This document shows positions 40,801-48,168 of a stretch of DNA of 64,000 bases, piece by piece (position 1 is the stretch's first letter; each line of letters starts with the position of its first letter). The notes beneath the pieces were generated by a model. That model searched no databases. It was not told where the DNA came from and saw nothing but the letters and a program-made list of their open reading frames with translations. Position numbers and translations under genes: made by a program. This DNA is from DASYDU01 sp050248495 (GTDB lineage Bacteria > Planctomycetota > Planctomycetia > Pirellulales > Lacipirellulaceae): NCBI GenBank assembly GCA_050248495.1, contig JBFWSG010000014.1, positions 1-64,000 of the forward strand, given 5' to 3'.

Positions 40801-43800
40801 GAGCCCCGTGAAGCCATGCACCCAGCCGACGCCAAAACCCACATCGAGCTTGTTCTGCGAATCGTAGTGCCGCGAGAAATCGAGCGGAATATTCGGATTG
40901 GCAAACTTGAAGTCCAACTCATCCCGAAACATGTTGCCATTGGCAACATTGACCGGATCGCCGGCGTAGGTTTGCTGAAATGTAGTCCCTAATCGGATGT
41001 TCGGGTCGAGTTCCAGGACGGGACCGCCGCGGTAACCACCTAGATAGTAAAGTTCGTCTCCACCACGCTGGATGGCATACTCCAAAATACTGTGGGAACC
41101 GAACGATTCATAGATATAGACCGTCCCTTCCCAGCCTGGAGCAGTTCCGCTGGCCGCGATGCTCGTAACGTCGTTCGGAATCCAGATGCGATTGGTGGCG
41201 CCTGTAGCATTCAGCTTCTGAATCACTTCGTTTTCAATGGATGAATCATAAGACAAGTTCAAGCGAAGCGTGGCCTCATCCCACGTCAGTGGCGAGCCAG
41301 ATATCTGTATTCCATCCCGATTGGCAATACTCGTCACCCGATACGTAGTATCGCTCGGGCCGCGCTCCACCACGAGGACTTGGTAAGATGCCGAAGCTGC
41401 CTTGTCCAAGAAAAGCTGAATGCCTTTGACTGTCGAAATGCTCTCAGCATTGTTAATCTCTTCGACGATATCGTGCTCTAGGGCCGAGCCATTGAACACT
41501 CCCATTCGGTGGACATCAGTCAATGAAGTGGCGGAACCGCCGGACGCCAAATACTGAGGATTGGAAACCGAGTTCTTCAGATCCACGTTCATTCCATCCG
41601 GAACTAGAGGAATACTCAGATGTGGCTGAATGACGTAGGTTGAATCTGCAGTTACGATCCCCGATCCAACTCGTTGCTGAACGTCGATCGTTTGAGTTAG
41701 TCCATTCAGTATCCGCAAGTCGCGATTGCGATTCCGCCAATATTTCGCTCCAGCAAAAGCAAGGACGTCATCAATGTCGTCCTGCGCAATGGTTTCAAGC
41801 GCGTCGTTTAGACTAGCCTGCATGTCCACAATGTGCTGGTTCGAATACTGATTTGCGTCAAGGGCGAGGACGAGAGTTTGTCCCGCCTTCCGCACATAGC
41901 TATCGGATTGATTGTCGAAGCCCGATAGGTTGCCAAATCTGTCGGGGTCATTGTGGCTGATCGTGAGTGTCACCTCGCTGCCGATCGGTACCTGCGGCAG
42001 CGTGAAGTTTTCACCGGCAATCGTGAGGTGAGGAACAACATGATCTGCATCGCTGCCCGGAGTGTACCAGACTTTGGTAATATCGAACGCTGAGACTGGG
42101 ACTGTCAGCCTCTTGTTTGAGATCGATCCGGAAGAAGTCTGCAAGTCGACCTTCACGGTATGGGCGTACTGACTGGCTTGTTCGGCAATATCAACGAAGT
42201 TGTCGAATCTCCTAGGGCTGCCTGGAATGAGTTGAAGCCCCTGGCTGGGCATTGGTGGAATCTTCTGAAATTGCTTGGAGATGATTGGACCGCCGTATGG
42301 CACTTCGGCGAGAGAGACATGCTTGTTCTGACTAGCGAGATATTGCACTACTTGGTCTTCGTATGATTCGATTGGTAGCTGTGATTTGACGAACTTCCCA
42401 TCAACACGGGTGAAGAGTTGCTGTTGTGCAAATGAGTCAAAATCGGTCAACAGTCCTCCGACGCCGCCCGGATTCAAGACAATTCCTGGTTGCGTGTCTT
42501 TGAACTTCCATGACGGATCAACATCCATCCAAGATAGGCCGTCGTCTGTCGGCACGATGGCCGTCACCCATACATGATTGAACATGAAAGTCTGCTGTGG
42601 CGCCTCTTCTTGGGCCTCTGGATCAAATGCTTGGGTCAGCAGCCTGTACGCTGCATTGACATCCTTTGCCCCAATCCACGACTTGACATCGTTTTGAGAT
42701 GCGCGCACCTGGCCGATCAATATGTCTGCGTCGAATCCCACAGCCTCAAGCCGATCAACTGAAAGTGCGACCTGATCCCACGAATTTCCTGCCTTCGTCT
42801 CAACCGTGGCCTGAGGCCCCTTCATCAGTCCCGGATACAGTTCCAGCTCGACGTTGTTGTACACGTCCGAAAAGATGTCGAGGAACTTCTGATACGGCGC
42901 GTCGATGTTGAGGAACCTGTACGGCGCCGTGGTCGGCCCCCAGTCCCAGTCTTTGAACCAGCGGCCCCAGTTGTTGGTGCCGTCGCTCTGAGGCGCGGTG
43001 TACGTGAACGCGTTTGTGCCCGCCGCCGTCTGCTGCGAAAGCGCGACCGTCCACGCGCTCGCGCCGGTATTAAAGACAATGAGGTCGTCGCGGCCGTCGC
43101 GGTTGGCATCGCCGATGTGCAGGTTGGAGTCGGTAACTATCGCGCTCAGATGATTTCCCCAAGAGGTGTCGACGCTCAGGCCACCGTGATCGGTATAACG
43201 CACGGTCTCCCAATGTGGCGTGCCGGTCGAGTTCCAACCCAACAGCTCGTCCGCCCCGTCGCCATCGAAGTCGCCGATGTGGCCCGCGGTCCAGGGGGTC
43301 GTGGCGATCGGTGTCGGGTCGAACACGTTGAACCGCGTGCCGTCGGAGACGGCGATCGCCCAATTCTGAGTGCCCGACTTCTTAAACAACAAGTCATCCC
43401 GGCCGTCGCCGTTGAAATCGCCCGCCACGATCGAGCCGGCAACCGGTGCGATCGACGATTGCGTCGTCCACGCGGCCGCCAATTCCCATGAAGTTCCGGT
43501 GGAAATCCGTACCTGCCATTGCTTGTCCGCCGGATTGAAATCATTGAAGGCGGCCACGTCGTCTCGCCCATCGCCGTTGAAATCCCCTACGATGGGCGTG
43601 CTCCAGCCACCTACGGCGTCGAACACGCCCCACGACGTGTAAACCGCAAACTCGCCGCTGTATCCCGATTGAGCAGTCGACCTGCTTTGGATCATGTACC
43701 ACGAGCTGCCGCCGGCGCGCGATAAGATGTCATCGCGCCCGTCCGCGTTAAAATCGCCAACCAAAAATTCATTTATCTGCGGGAGCGGCTTCAAACTGGT

Positions 43801-44112
43801 CAGTCGCCAACTTTCTGTCATTCCCGCCGCGGAGCTGGCCTTTGTGTCGACGTTCCAGACCAACGGGTCCGTCGTGCTGACGGCCATATTCCCCAACCGG
43901 TCGAGGTTCCCGTCGCCGTCGAAGTCGCCGATGATGAGGTCATTGCCGGCCCAAGGACTCCCGGTGAGCAATTGCCGACATTCGAGCGACTCGATCGACG
44001 GCCGCCGGCCGTAACCACCGCCGCGCACGCGCCGCTTGCTCGGCGTCCGCCGCACGAGCTTAAGCCCCAGCTTCGACAACGTCGTTGACCAAGAACCTGG
44101 AAACCGGCGCAT
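31882..44112 (-). CDS. Giant RHS/YD-repeat polymorphic toxin (4076 residues)
   Basis: Secreted RHS shell protein. Approximate parts: the planctomycete extracellular motif SLECRQLLTG (about 42-51); six or so FG-GAP/VCBS propeller blades (about 60-350, GDFNGDGRDD units); a transglutaminase-like domain (about 415-560) with Ser444 where Cys is expected, His513 and Asp530/532; a DUF6531-type RHS entry (about 1047); YD repeats to about 3700; and a core RWYDPGTGRWLSEDP (about 3730). Five beta-sandwich modules interrupt the YD repeats: golvesin-like (about 1525-1647 and 2544-2690) and lectin-like (about 1737-1908, 1915-2075, 2850-3005). The tip starts after the conserved DSSGTTQAGNP and ends in a GIY-YIG-like domain (about 3990-4076). 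The start ATG 44112 precedes a basic n-region. Confidence 0.93.
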   Translation of the reverse strand: MRRFPGSWSTTLSKLGLKLVRRTPSKRRVRGGGYGRRPSIESLECRQLLTGSPWAGNDLIIGDFDGDGNLDRLGNMAVSTTDPLVWNVDTKASSAAGMTESWRLTSLKPLPQINEFLVGDFNADGRDDILSRAGGSSWYMIQSRSTAQSGYSGEFAVYTSWGVFDAVGGWSTPIVGDFNGDGRDDVAAFNDFNPADKQWQVRISTGTSWELAAAWTTQSSIAPVAGSIVAGDFNGDGRDDLLFKKSGTQNWAIAVSDGTRFNVFDPTPIATTPWTAGHIGDFDGDGADELLGWNSTGTPHWETVRYTDHGGLSVDTSWGNHLSAIVTDSNLHIGDANRDGRDDLIVFNTGASAWTVALSQQTAAGTNAFTYTAPQSDGTNNWGRWFKDWDWGPTTAPYRFLNIDAPYQKFLDIFSDVYNNVELELYPGLMKGPQATVETKAGNSWDQVALSVDRLEAVGFDADILIGQVRASQNDVKSWIGAKDVNAAYRLLTQAFDPEAQEEAPQQTFMFNHVWVTAIVPTDDGLSWMDVDPSWKFKDTQPGIVLNPGGVGGLLTDFDSFAQQQLFTRVDGKFVKSQLPIESYEDQVVQYLASQNKHVSLAEVPYGGPIISKQFQKIPPMPSQGLQLIPGSPRRFDNFVDIAEQASQYAHTVKVDLQTSSGSISNKRLTVPVSAFDITKVWYTPGSDADHVVPHLTIAGENFTLPQVPIGSEVTLTISHNDPDRFGNLSGFDNQSDSYVRKAGQTLVLALDANQYSNQHIVDMQASLNDALETIAQDDIDDVLAFAGAKYWRNRNRDLRILNGLTQTIDVQQRVGSGIVTADSTYVIQPHLSIPLVPDGMNVDLKNSVSNPQYLASGGSATSLTDVHRMGVFNGSALEHDIVEEINNAESISTVKGIQLFLDKAASASYQVLVVERGPSDTTYRVTSIANRDGIQISGSPLTWDEATLRLNLSYDSSIENEVIQKLNATGATNRIWIPNDVTSIAASGTAPGWEGTVYIYESFGSHSILEYAIQRGGDELYYLGGYRGGPVLELDPNIRLGTTFQQTYAGDPVNVANGNMFRDELDFKFANPNIPLDFSRHYDSQNKLDVGFGVGWVHGFTGLVYEEQDPANAGDVDYVWLRGSGERHTFESLDFTLPNTLFGDVEKDANGLTKFLDRSGTQFIFQSIAGGLNDTLTGKKIVSRLIAIKDATGSQGVTISYDDVGAVKSVRVKEVHSLSTPGRYLQFVYSGNNIEVKRYDAGQHIATWAYVLTTNAAAYAGNRLTQVKHANLTTNVTNYLYYDDGPASRRGLIKKITEPNLESHTYEYYANGRVFRVTDGAGNQQSFNYNLFRNLTEFTDENGNVETYIHQDNGLLTKQIHDDRSRLEYTWGQQSANNTVEWEEFLMQSSTDERGGKEVFTYRIYNSSNPFSRPGELQTSKSKDDILTTFAYDDSQAYISSVTSVTQTPLNGTQLPNTEYTYDMYGHILTAKDAAGHITKYEYYDSAAPAHLRGLRKSETLPKGVSTQVLADGEVYEAVPWQVLSSAFTITGDTISVQLRTPASGQYVVADAIRVDRLDKDGVYRRIIDSSATGGDPDFRIGAGGGTTQSGGSDAYGSSYVRIAGTSPEQAGATWIFDNLEPGTYRISASWQSSTSNSTAATYWLHKGLPDGTPEASISGINQTVPPSSFRSYQTLFDYDTAGNLTRSITEGLPSSRRAYDSFGNVVYAEDATGVATVYTYDALGRLQTSEVVASTPVEFAPDRSTVVKSWSGPAPGYDIEKNSWNILDGGNTLHLFGNSRKAVAINYNVTANTVLEFDFKATTIGEYQGIAVGDSLSLDVIRGFKLTGTDPNVYGPTWLNIFPGDLYETADGIRHYRINLGDAFGSGSSPLIGPPPRVYLVFVNADTGGNYGNTAGESFYSNLRLYEAGGNPQAVRFQPDQSTSVLSWHGPGPDPGFDVQADQWEVKDDGAALYLKGNTRKAFALNHAIETNTVLEFDLEIAEAGEFLGIALANSLTDQTAMTLSFRLGGSDPNSYGWNTQYLLSPSAVGKRHIRIPIGQIATGSFPYLVFVNADSVSGSGPGPGKSLFSNIRLYDAAGINKTSYIYDDSGRVASVTDALSNRTTYKYDAAGRLINTSFPDRTFTTHQYDDFGNCIATTDEIGRTTHYVYDDRNRLIQTIYPDGNSTRVRYDGSGQIVSSFDERGTETRFTYDKAGRLLTTITAPGLADEAKIVHKYDSRGRRVESVDANGVVTKYMYDDLDRLVQTTVLDKTHTSPNVTTLTPVISSKLPVQVSTIEYDSNGNVARTAVFDPRKFVVTTPPSTPDYSTLLNNAVSLISTPNESDNKVQVVRTVHDAFGRPNKTTNADGYSTSTIYDAAGRVRFTFDELGRKTEQRYDQYGRLERIVAPDPDGSGAAASHYIRYVRDLTGKVWFEWEYVGLTPESNAAGETANWFNYDTRGLIKRRSDKYDSELTRFVYDVAGQLVSTIDALGNADFTRYDERGRVISQRLADPDGSGPQFAPVTTQTYDEAGNIETTTDARGSTTTFTYDKLNRLKTETSHHELLLDDSADTLDVAFTVNTGTPYPEQRGSSAGGDYTAVQSAAATVTWTTGPLDAGRYRVSATWFAHFFWANVATANVYKNGQLVAAPQIDQTKSPVGFEAVDGDVSRVWQVLKDGVDVAAGDTISVQLVRIAGTYSYLLADAIRVDRESVTEYGYDKNGNLTSEIDSRGYTSSYVFDELGRQIKAKTPDPDGAGAGNLPQETTTIYDGYGNVISAQRAHYTSPTTVQVTRTDNFEYDRRNRLTKEILNVNAGTDSDDNVTTQYAYDAVGNLVSQIDALDHETQFRYDNANRRIDEYNDYGEGRQAPLQLGALTATGAGSHNLTDGTLTLVGDKSVWATIPSHVVTHQTVLEFTLDVADLAAIHAVGFDTDSSYSITEKARYFELGGFASSPALYTTDFREERLSGRSVTFHIPIGQYLTAAEKAAGLAITRLAFLNIENRTGLATEDIGKSAFSNIRLYESEEVRTVTTYDIRGNVEKVREASDPRSVVTRYEYDRRGRTKKRILDSGGTQQVTYETVYDSVGNVKEEWNLTAGTKTVHDYDRLNRRTKTTLPDPDGIPGGATGSASEVKTFSFDVAGNLIAETNGENETTRWLYDEQGNVVSETDGNGDETRYRYDSEGNQTAVIDAEQNVTRYKYDGLNRVTDETIKATVSSTDTLLARHYVYSAAGNLERIFDRNNRHIHYLYDSLDRKITEYWRPTAYVYGEAPVHVLSWEYDKLGRVIKQVDGNANYGSAADDLVDTYVYDGLGRVTQQANYDPNQTNQGSGSGVPRVRQEFEYEYRHESGAFHDRVIRSQFGPFGGSEVAIAETISEYDRLGRLKSLDDLDNDPGAATPVVGQKSLTFSYDTADNLTGISRSNPSTTVNSTLVYDRTNRVTSVTHDLGPAGSSATDIVHSYGYDNASRVTSFNTTGSVAATRAYQYDDAGQLTSKSGSTGPESYTYDDNGNRELVTNGQGTNQDYVAAHANRLESDGTYTYQYDKEGNVTDRWVTLDPGQRIYYTWDHRNRLTKVSEWNGDHEVLIVDYKYDASGRLVSKATNRPFDTGIVETEYFVHDSNGASGSALALSFSKVGTAAATLEHRYLHGPADQVLVDEVFNAAGQSTDVLWPLGDHQGTPRDVVDDNGVLRKHTTFDSFGRITGEQFFARNGSSISSTHAEAVDQAIAYTGQFRDRDTGLQLHGRRWYDPGTGRWLSEDPTGFAGGDANLYRYVGNSPLNHTDSSGTTQAGNPFANLNLFGSTTIPNLNANLGLSHYNSSPLNPTNIVSSLIAPPAPSFVSAFDSGTGNVSDLDAISSSLSAFRYPTREEYAYAQANPHGPAVKVETIESTVHGDKFRAGPDTASYLERQNRSYVEWAARGIANFAREIPASTIDAIFPPSDPSYVVTYRDGTQYLYIGEGPSTGHLAGQAAFIASVAPVSVSRPAGSLTLRDSRIENALRNFHEDEFGGLGSYTNTHQSGKTYSGKGDTTQMSRSGRRIARTHDDPVVDQQHTTAADTKQSFIDEQNRIELNGGPGGNTYNKINSPGKKLRDGT

Positions 44113-44194
44113 GGCGAAATCCTTTGCTGTGAGTGCCTACTCAGCCGCCGCTCAGGAAGAGTGGCGCGATCGACCTATTTGTCGACATCGCGCT

Positions 44195-44260
44195 TTATGC
44201 TAGACCCGCGAAAGAATTTCGCTACGGACGATCTACGGGCGCACTGCGGACGGTGTACGG
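44195..44260. repeat. 66-bp repeat upstream of the giant RHS gene
   Basis: 58 of 66 bases match 48169-48234 (8 mismatches by eye). It ends 83 bp before the RHS start codon and contains ACGGGCGCACTGCGGAC. The matching copy sits 74 bp before the leading gene of the orphan-tip operon (from ATG 48095), so both operons share an upstream element. Confidence 0.7.
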
Positions 44261-44619
44261 AAGATCGAGGGCGCGGCAGCAGCGCGCGCAACCGCCAGTC
44301 GTCACGCGGGCCGCCGCCGCCTGGGAATCGCGCCGCGACAGTCGAAGCGGTGTGGGTATCGCCGCTCTGGAAAAACGCAGTCGATCCAGTGACGTCGCGA
44401 ATTCCTCGGCTTTTCTCGACTGCTCAACCCAGGGACACACTGGTGAGCAGTCGCAAAACCCGAGGTTGTCCGACCGCTAACGCATGGCATCCACGTGGAT
44501 CAACGGTGCGTGAAGTTGCCGACCTAGCGGTAGCAACTGAGGCCGCCGAGCGATAGCGAAGAAGAGAGGCCGAGGGCGGTAGTTGCGAATCAACACATGT
44601 CGCCGGCGTCCCACCGCGG

Positions 44620-44853
44620 CGGGTAAACTGTGCCGGTCGGATCCTCGCTCAGCCAGCGTCCCGTGCGGGTGTCGTACCACCGCTGGCCGTGGTGCGGCAG
44701 GCCCGTGGATTCGTCGCGTTCCTGCCCCGTACAACCGAGTACCTATTCGACAGCTTCGACGAGACTCGCGGTAATGGAAGTCCCGTTCCTGGCATAGAGC
44801 TGTTCGTCGACCACGAGCCCGAACGAGCCGTAGTCGACGTGCTTGCGGAGAAG
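44620..44853 (-). pseudogene. Decayed RHS core fragment upstream of the giant gene
   Basis: Minus-strand pieces read LRKHVDYGSFGLVVDEQLYARNGTS and then, in another frame, RWYDTRTGRWLSEDPT, which is the conserved RHS C-terminal core. A stop or frameshift separates them and no toxin tip follows. It lies between the orphan-tip operon and the giant RHS gene. Confidence 0.72.
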
Positions 44854-45110
44854 GGAACGCTAATCTCCGCTGATCGACGCTTATTCGGACTCGGGATCGT
44901 CGATTAGCGGAGATAATTATTCATGAGCGTTCACATACGTTACTGTTGCGCGGCAACGCGGCACGCAGAGAAACTTCAGAGATGATTTGTCCGCGTCAAC
45001 AGAAAACGCTCGTCCGTTTATTGCCCTCCAACTTCCTAAATTCCTCGCGGATGAGGTTTTTGAGAGGGACAACAGGAATAATTTCCGCAGTGAGACCTGC
45101 GGTCGCCTCG

Positions 45111-45872
45111 TCAATTGGGTGGCTTAAGCAATTGGACGATCTTGTCTACTACCTCGCGCGGAAATCTTGATGGCTTCGCGTAGAGTTCTCGCAGCTTTAA
45201 AAGTAGCTGTCGCTGGCCGTCTTCAACGGTCTGCCCAAGCACATTGACGATTACCATGGCCTTTCGATGCAATTCGGTGCCGGGCATCCAATTCACAAGA
45301 CCTTCCTTGGCCCGCATGATGGCAGCGACTGCGTCGGGAACATAGAGATAATCCGGTCCGCTCGGCAATCGCTGTTGCTCAAGATCGATCCCGGTGCGAA
45401 ACGCCACGTCAACAAGGTCTGCTCCAGAGAAATCGTTGCCGTGAAATTCGTTCTTCTCGCGGCCAACCCAAGGTTGATCTTCCTCGTCTACGGTCCCGTT
45501 AAAGATGCACTTCCGCAATCGACCCGTAAAGACGCAGTCAACGAACTCGGCATTAAAGCAAGACCAGTTACCAAGGTCCACATTCCGAAAACTACAGCGT
45601 ACAAATTTTGCATTGTTGCCGATCGAATGATCGAACCGAAGTCCGTCGAAGTCACACTCCACGTACTCCGTAATCTCCTGACCGGATCCAAAGGAAAAAT
45701 TGTCCAAGCGTCGATTGCCAAAGCGGCAGCGCTCGAATCGACAGCCAATCGCTCTAAATCCAAGGAGGCCGTGACCGGAATAATCCGAATCTTTTGCTTG
45801 GACATGTTCAAGATTGGCATAGTCGTTTGGACCAATGTCAAAGTGGCCAACAACTCTCGCTTCAACTCGCAT
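45111..45872 (-). CDS. Pentapeptide-repeat-like protein, candidate immunity to the orphan tip
   Basis: 253 residues from ATG 45872. The middle (about 20-165) is a run of pentapeptide-type turns (GCRFERCRFGNRRLDNFSF, VECDFDGLRF, FVRCSFRNVDL, FVDCVFTGRL, NDFSGADL) that should form a right-handed quadrilateral beta-helix; the C-terminal 85 residues are helical. It starts 10 bases after the orphan-tip stop, so the two are one unit. Pentapeptide proteins often bind nucleic-acid enzymes by mimicking DNA. Immunity against the neighbouring nuclease-like tip is inferred from position. The frame reaches 45929, but that would overlap the preceding gene. Confidence 0.72.
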   Translation of the reverse strand: MRVEARVVGHFDIGPNDYANLEHVQAKDSDYSGHGLLGFRAIGCRFERCRFGNRRLDNFSFGSGQEITEYVECDFDGLRFDHSIGNNAKFVRCSFRNVDLGNWSCFNAEFVDCVFTGRLRKCIFNGTVDEEDQPWVGREKNEFHGNDFSGADLVDVAFRTGIDLEQQRLPSGPDYLYVPDAVAAIMRAKEGLVNWMPGTELHRKAMVIVNVLGQTVEDGQRQLLLKLRELYAKPSRFPREVVDKIVQLLKPPN

Positions 45873-45882
45873 GGCAACCTCA

Positions 45883-47061
45883 CTATTTGGGCAGAACGTA
45901 CGTCGCATATTTCGCCGCAGCGTACGCACCCCCTTTGGCGATATGCGTGGCTACTTGACCTGGCGTCGTTAGTTCGACCAATTCCTGCGTCAGTGTATCA
46001 CGAAAATCTGGGCCAATGGGATTATATTCGAACCGACCGCGATAGAGTTTTTCAAGCGCTTTCTCTGTGGCCCTGTGTACGGCCGTTCCCAAGAAACGGC
46101 TGCCCCCGGTCGGATTTTCGGCGTAGGCCAACTGCTCTGCAATTTGCAAGTGCTTGCCAAGCTGACGAAGTCCGCTGTCCGCCTGCTCCTGGGCGACCCT
46201 GGAAATTATGACATCGGCAGATTCCTCGACGACGGTCGTTCGATCCAACAGCTTATTCAACTTACTCGTAAACTTTCCGACCAGTCCAGCTTCTTCGCTA
46301 GCCTTGGCGGTTCCGCCGGTAGCGACGCCGATGAGGACATCGCCGACCAAGTTCCCTTGTCCGCGGAGCGTCTGCGATTTGCCGTAGATATCGTTATAGA
46401 TTGCCTGAGTCGTGAGAATAGGATGGCGGAGCGCGGTGCCGATGCCCTGGATCGTGTCAATCGGATGGGCGTTCGCATTGTATGTACCTTGCACAAAACC
46501 CACAGCTGCGTCGCCGTAGCCCTTGAAGACTTCGCCCACGCCGCTCCAATAGCCGCCGACCGGCGACGGAGTAATTTGCGGCGAAGGCCTGCTGGGCGCT
46601 GCCGCCCCGATGGAGGTCAAAGTGGCTCCTACGATGGAGGCGCCGGCGCCTAGTAGGGTCCGTGTCGTGGGCGCTAAGTAGCCAGTCGAAGCATTGACGA
46701 CAGAAGTTCCGAGCGCGGAGCCCCAAGTTCCCAAATTGAGGGTCGGCGATGATGTAACCCGCGGTTGGACGATGATGGGTGAATTGCTGGCGGCCAGCGG
46801 CGCGGCATAGGGGTTGTACGTCGGAGTAGCAAAGATGTTGCTTGACCCAACATACGGATTGACAAACGTGGGACTCGCCACCGTGCCGCCGCTGTAGCCG
46901 CCGGCGAAGAGGTTGGTGAGCGGGTTGCCGGCCTGGGTGGTGCCGGTGGGGTCGACGTGGTTGAGGGGGTCATTGCCGACGTAGCGGTAGAGATTCGGGT
47001 CGCCGCCTTCAAAGCCGATCGGATCTTCGCTCAGCCAGCGGCCTATCGAAGGGTCGTACAT
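45883..47061 (-). CDS. Orphan RHS tip cassette with a restriction-endonuclease-like toxin
   Basis: 392 residues with no RHS shell. It begins MYDPSIGRWLSEDPIGFEGG and continues through YRYVGNDPLNHVDPTGTTQAGNP, the constant RHS core shared with the giant protein. A flexible Gly/Ser/Pro-rich linker (about 48-170) follows, then a pre-toxin region (about 170-250), then a distinct tip (about 318-392). The tip has H329 (TAVHRATEKAL), D352 (IGPDFRD) and E363 (QELVELTT), a pattern seen in PD-(D/E)XK-fold toxins. ATG 47061 has AGAGGAG 8 bases upstream, so it can be made as a free protein. Its start overlaps the transglutaminase-like gene by 19 bases. Confidence 0.8.
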   Translation of the reverse strand: MYDPSIGRWLSEDPIGFEGGDPNLYRYVGNDPLNHVDPTGTTQAGNPLTNLFAGGYSGGTVASPTFVNPYVGSSNIFATPTYNPYAAPLAASNSPIIVQPRVTSSPTLNLGTWGSALGTSVVNASTGYLAPTTRTLLGAGASIVGATLTSIGAAAPSRPSPQITPSPVGGYWSGVGEVFKGYGDAAVGFVQGTYNANAHPIDTIQGIGTALRHPILTTQAIYNDIYGKSQTLRGQGNLVGDVLIGVATGGTAKASEEAGLVGKFTSKLNKLLDRTTVVEESADVIISRVAQEQADSGLRQLGKHLQIAEQLAYAENPTGGSRFLGTAVHRATEKALEKLYRGRFEYNPIGPDFRDTLTQELVELTTPGQVATHIAKGGAYAAAKYATYVLPK

Positions 47062-48095
47062 GACAACGGCTCCTCTGGGTACGTGGAATCTGTCGACAGA
47101 TACTCCGGCGCGTCGGCAAACGCCGCATAGAAATCGTCAGCTGCTCGATCGGCTTGCCGTTTCTGACGGGCTTCGTGGATGAGCTTCAAGCGGTCGAAAT
47201 CCTCGATGGCATACCGAACGCAGTTAGCTTCCCATGGCGCCGCATCCCGCATTTTGCCGTTCTGGAGGGCGACGACCTCACCAGTTGTCTTTTTGACGCC
47301 GTACTGGATGCCACCCCAGGCAAATTGACGATGCAATACCGTCGCCAATGCATGAAGGTCCCGATGACGTGGATCTTTCTCCGACAACAAGTGGCTCGCG
47401 TGATAGGCCATATCCAACATGTTGCGGTAGTCGTACCAGTCACGAAAACAGTGAGAGCGGATGCTATAAAAAAAGGCCAGCTCTTCCTTCGGCGACATCG
47501 ATTGCAGCATCCAACCTTCTGCCACGGACTCGGGAGACAGCCTGTCCGGCCAAGTCATGTAGTACTCGTCCGGATCGCATTTGAGTCCCTGGCACGTCGA
47601 CTCGATATTGAACCTGGTGCCCGTTTGTGAGTCATCCCAGCGCACGATGATGTGCCGGTAGACGGGGACAAGCTTGAGCGGGTAGCCGAGTCGGCGACCG
47701 ACTGCGGCATACAATACAGGCATCGATTCGCAGGAACCGCCATGTCCCTGCAACAGGCCGTGAATAAAATGCAGCCGACTATCGGTACCATCATAGGGCC
47801 GTTCCCAGGAGTTCAAGTTGTAACGAACGCCCAGATCTCGCTGCAGGACGGTCAGCATCACCAGCATGCAGAAATACGGTACGGAATTCTCATAATTTGC
47901 CGGATCTCGCTCAAAGCTCGGCCACCGTCGCACCGTGGTCGCGCGAACCGCGTCCGCCCACTGGTCGAGTTTCGCCACACAAGCTTCGACGTCCAAGTTC
48001 TCCGAGCCGATCAGTCCCTCGGCGCATTCGAGATTGACCGCACCGATATCGAGTGCGGCAAGCTCGTCCGACGAGAGTTCGTGAAAGCGCCGCAT
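47043..48095 (-). CDS. Transglutaminase-like (SirB1-type) protein
   Basis: 350 residues. It has the transglutaminase-like core with C122 (HGGSCESMPVLY), H148 (YRHIIVRW) and E165 in the Asp position (FNIEST), plus a family-typical FIHGLLQG before the Cys. SirB1-type proteins are otherwise poorly understood. ATG 48095 is preferred; GTG 48122 is in frame. The 3' end overlaps the orphan RHS tip by 19 bases, and the last residues (EEPLSCTTLR) come from RHS-derived sequence in another frame, so its C-terminus was probably changed when the cassette was joined. It leads the orphan-tip operon behind the shared 66-bp upstream repeat. Confidence 0.75.
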   Translation of the reverse strand: MRRFHELSSDELAALDIGAVNLECAEGLIGSENLDVEACVAKLDQWADAVRATTVRRWPSFERDPANYENSVPYFCMLVMLTVLQRDLGVRYNLNSWERPYDGTDSRLHFIHGLLQGHGGSCESMPVLYAAVGRRLGYPLKLVPVYRHIIVRWDDSQTGTRFNIESTCQGLKCDPDEYYMTWPDRLSPESVAEGWMLQSMSPKEELAFFYSIRSHCFRDWYDYRNMLDMAYHASHLLSEKDPRHRDLHALATVLHRQFAWGGIQYGVKKTTGEVVALQNGKMRDAAPWEANCVRYAIEDFDRLKLIHEARQKRQADRAADDFYAAFADAPEYLSTDSTYPEEPLSCTTLR

Positions 48096-48168
48096 GGCAG
48101 ATGTCGTCCGTTCTTCGTTCACTCGGACACGACTGTCGCAAGATGGGAAAAGGCACCCACGCTTCGAT

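Larger units (their letters stand above)
44113..45110. other. Nearly 1-kb gene-poor gap upstream of the giant RHS gene
   Basis: Holds the RHS 5' region with the 66-bp repeat copy at 44195-44260, a decayed RHS core fragment at 44620-44853 and about 250 bases (44854-45110) in which I see nothing. Short open frames here are not protein-like. Confidence 0.55.

Noticed and set aside
48096..48122. GTG 48122 as the start of the transglutaminase-like gene
   Set aside because: ATG 48095 is better placed relative to the protein core and to the shared upstream repeat, but GTG cannot be excluded.
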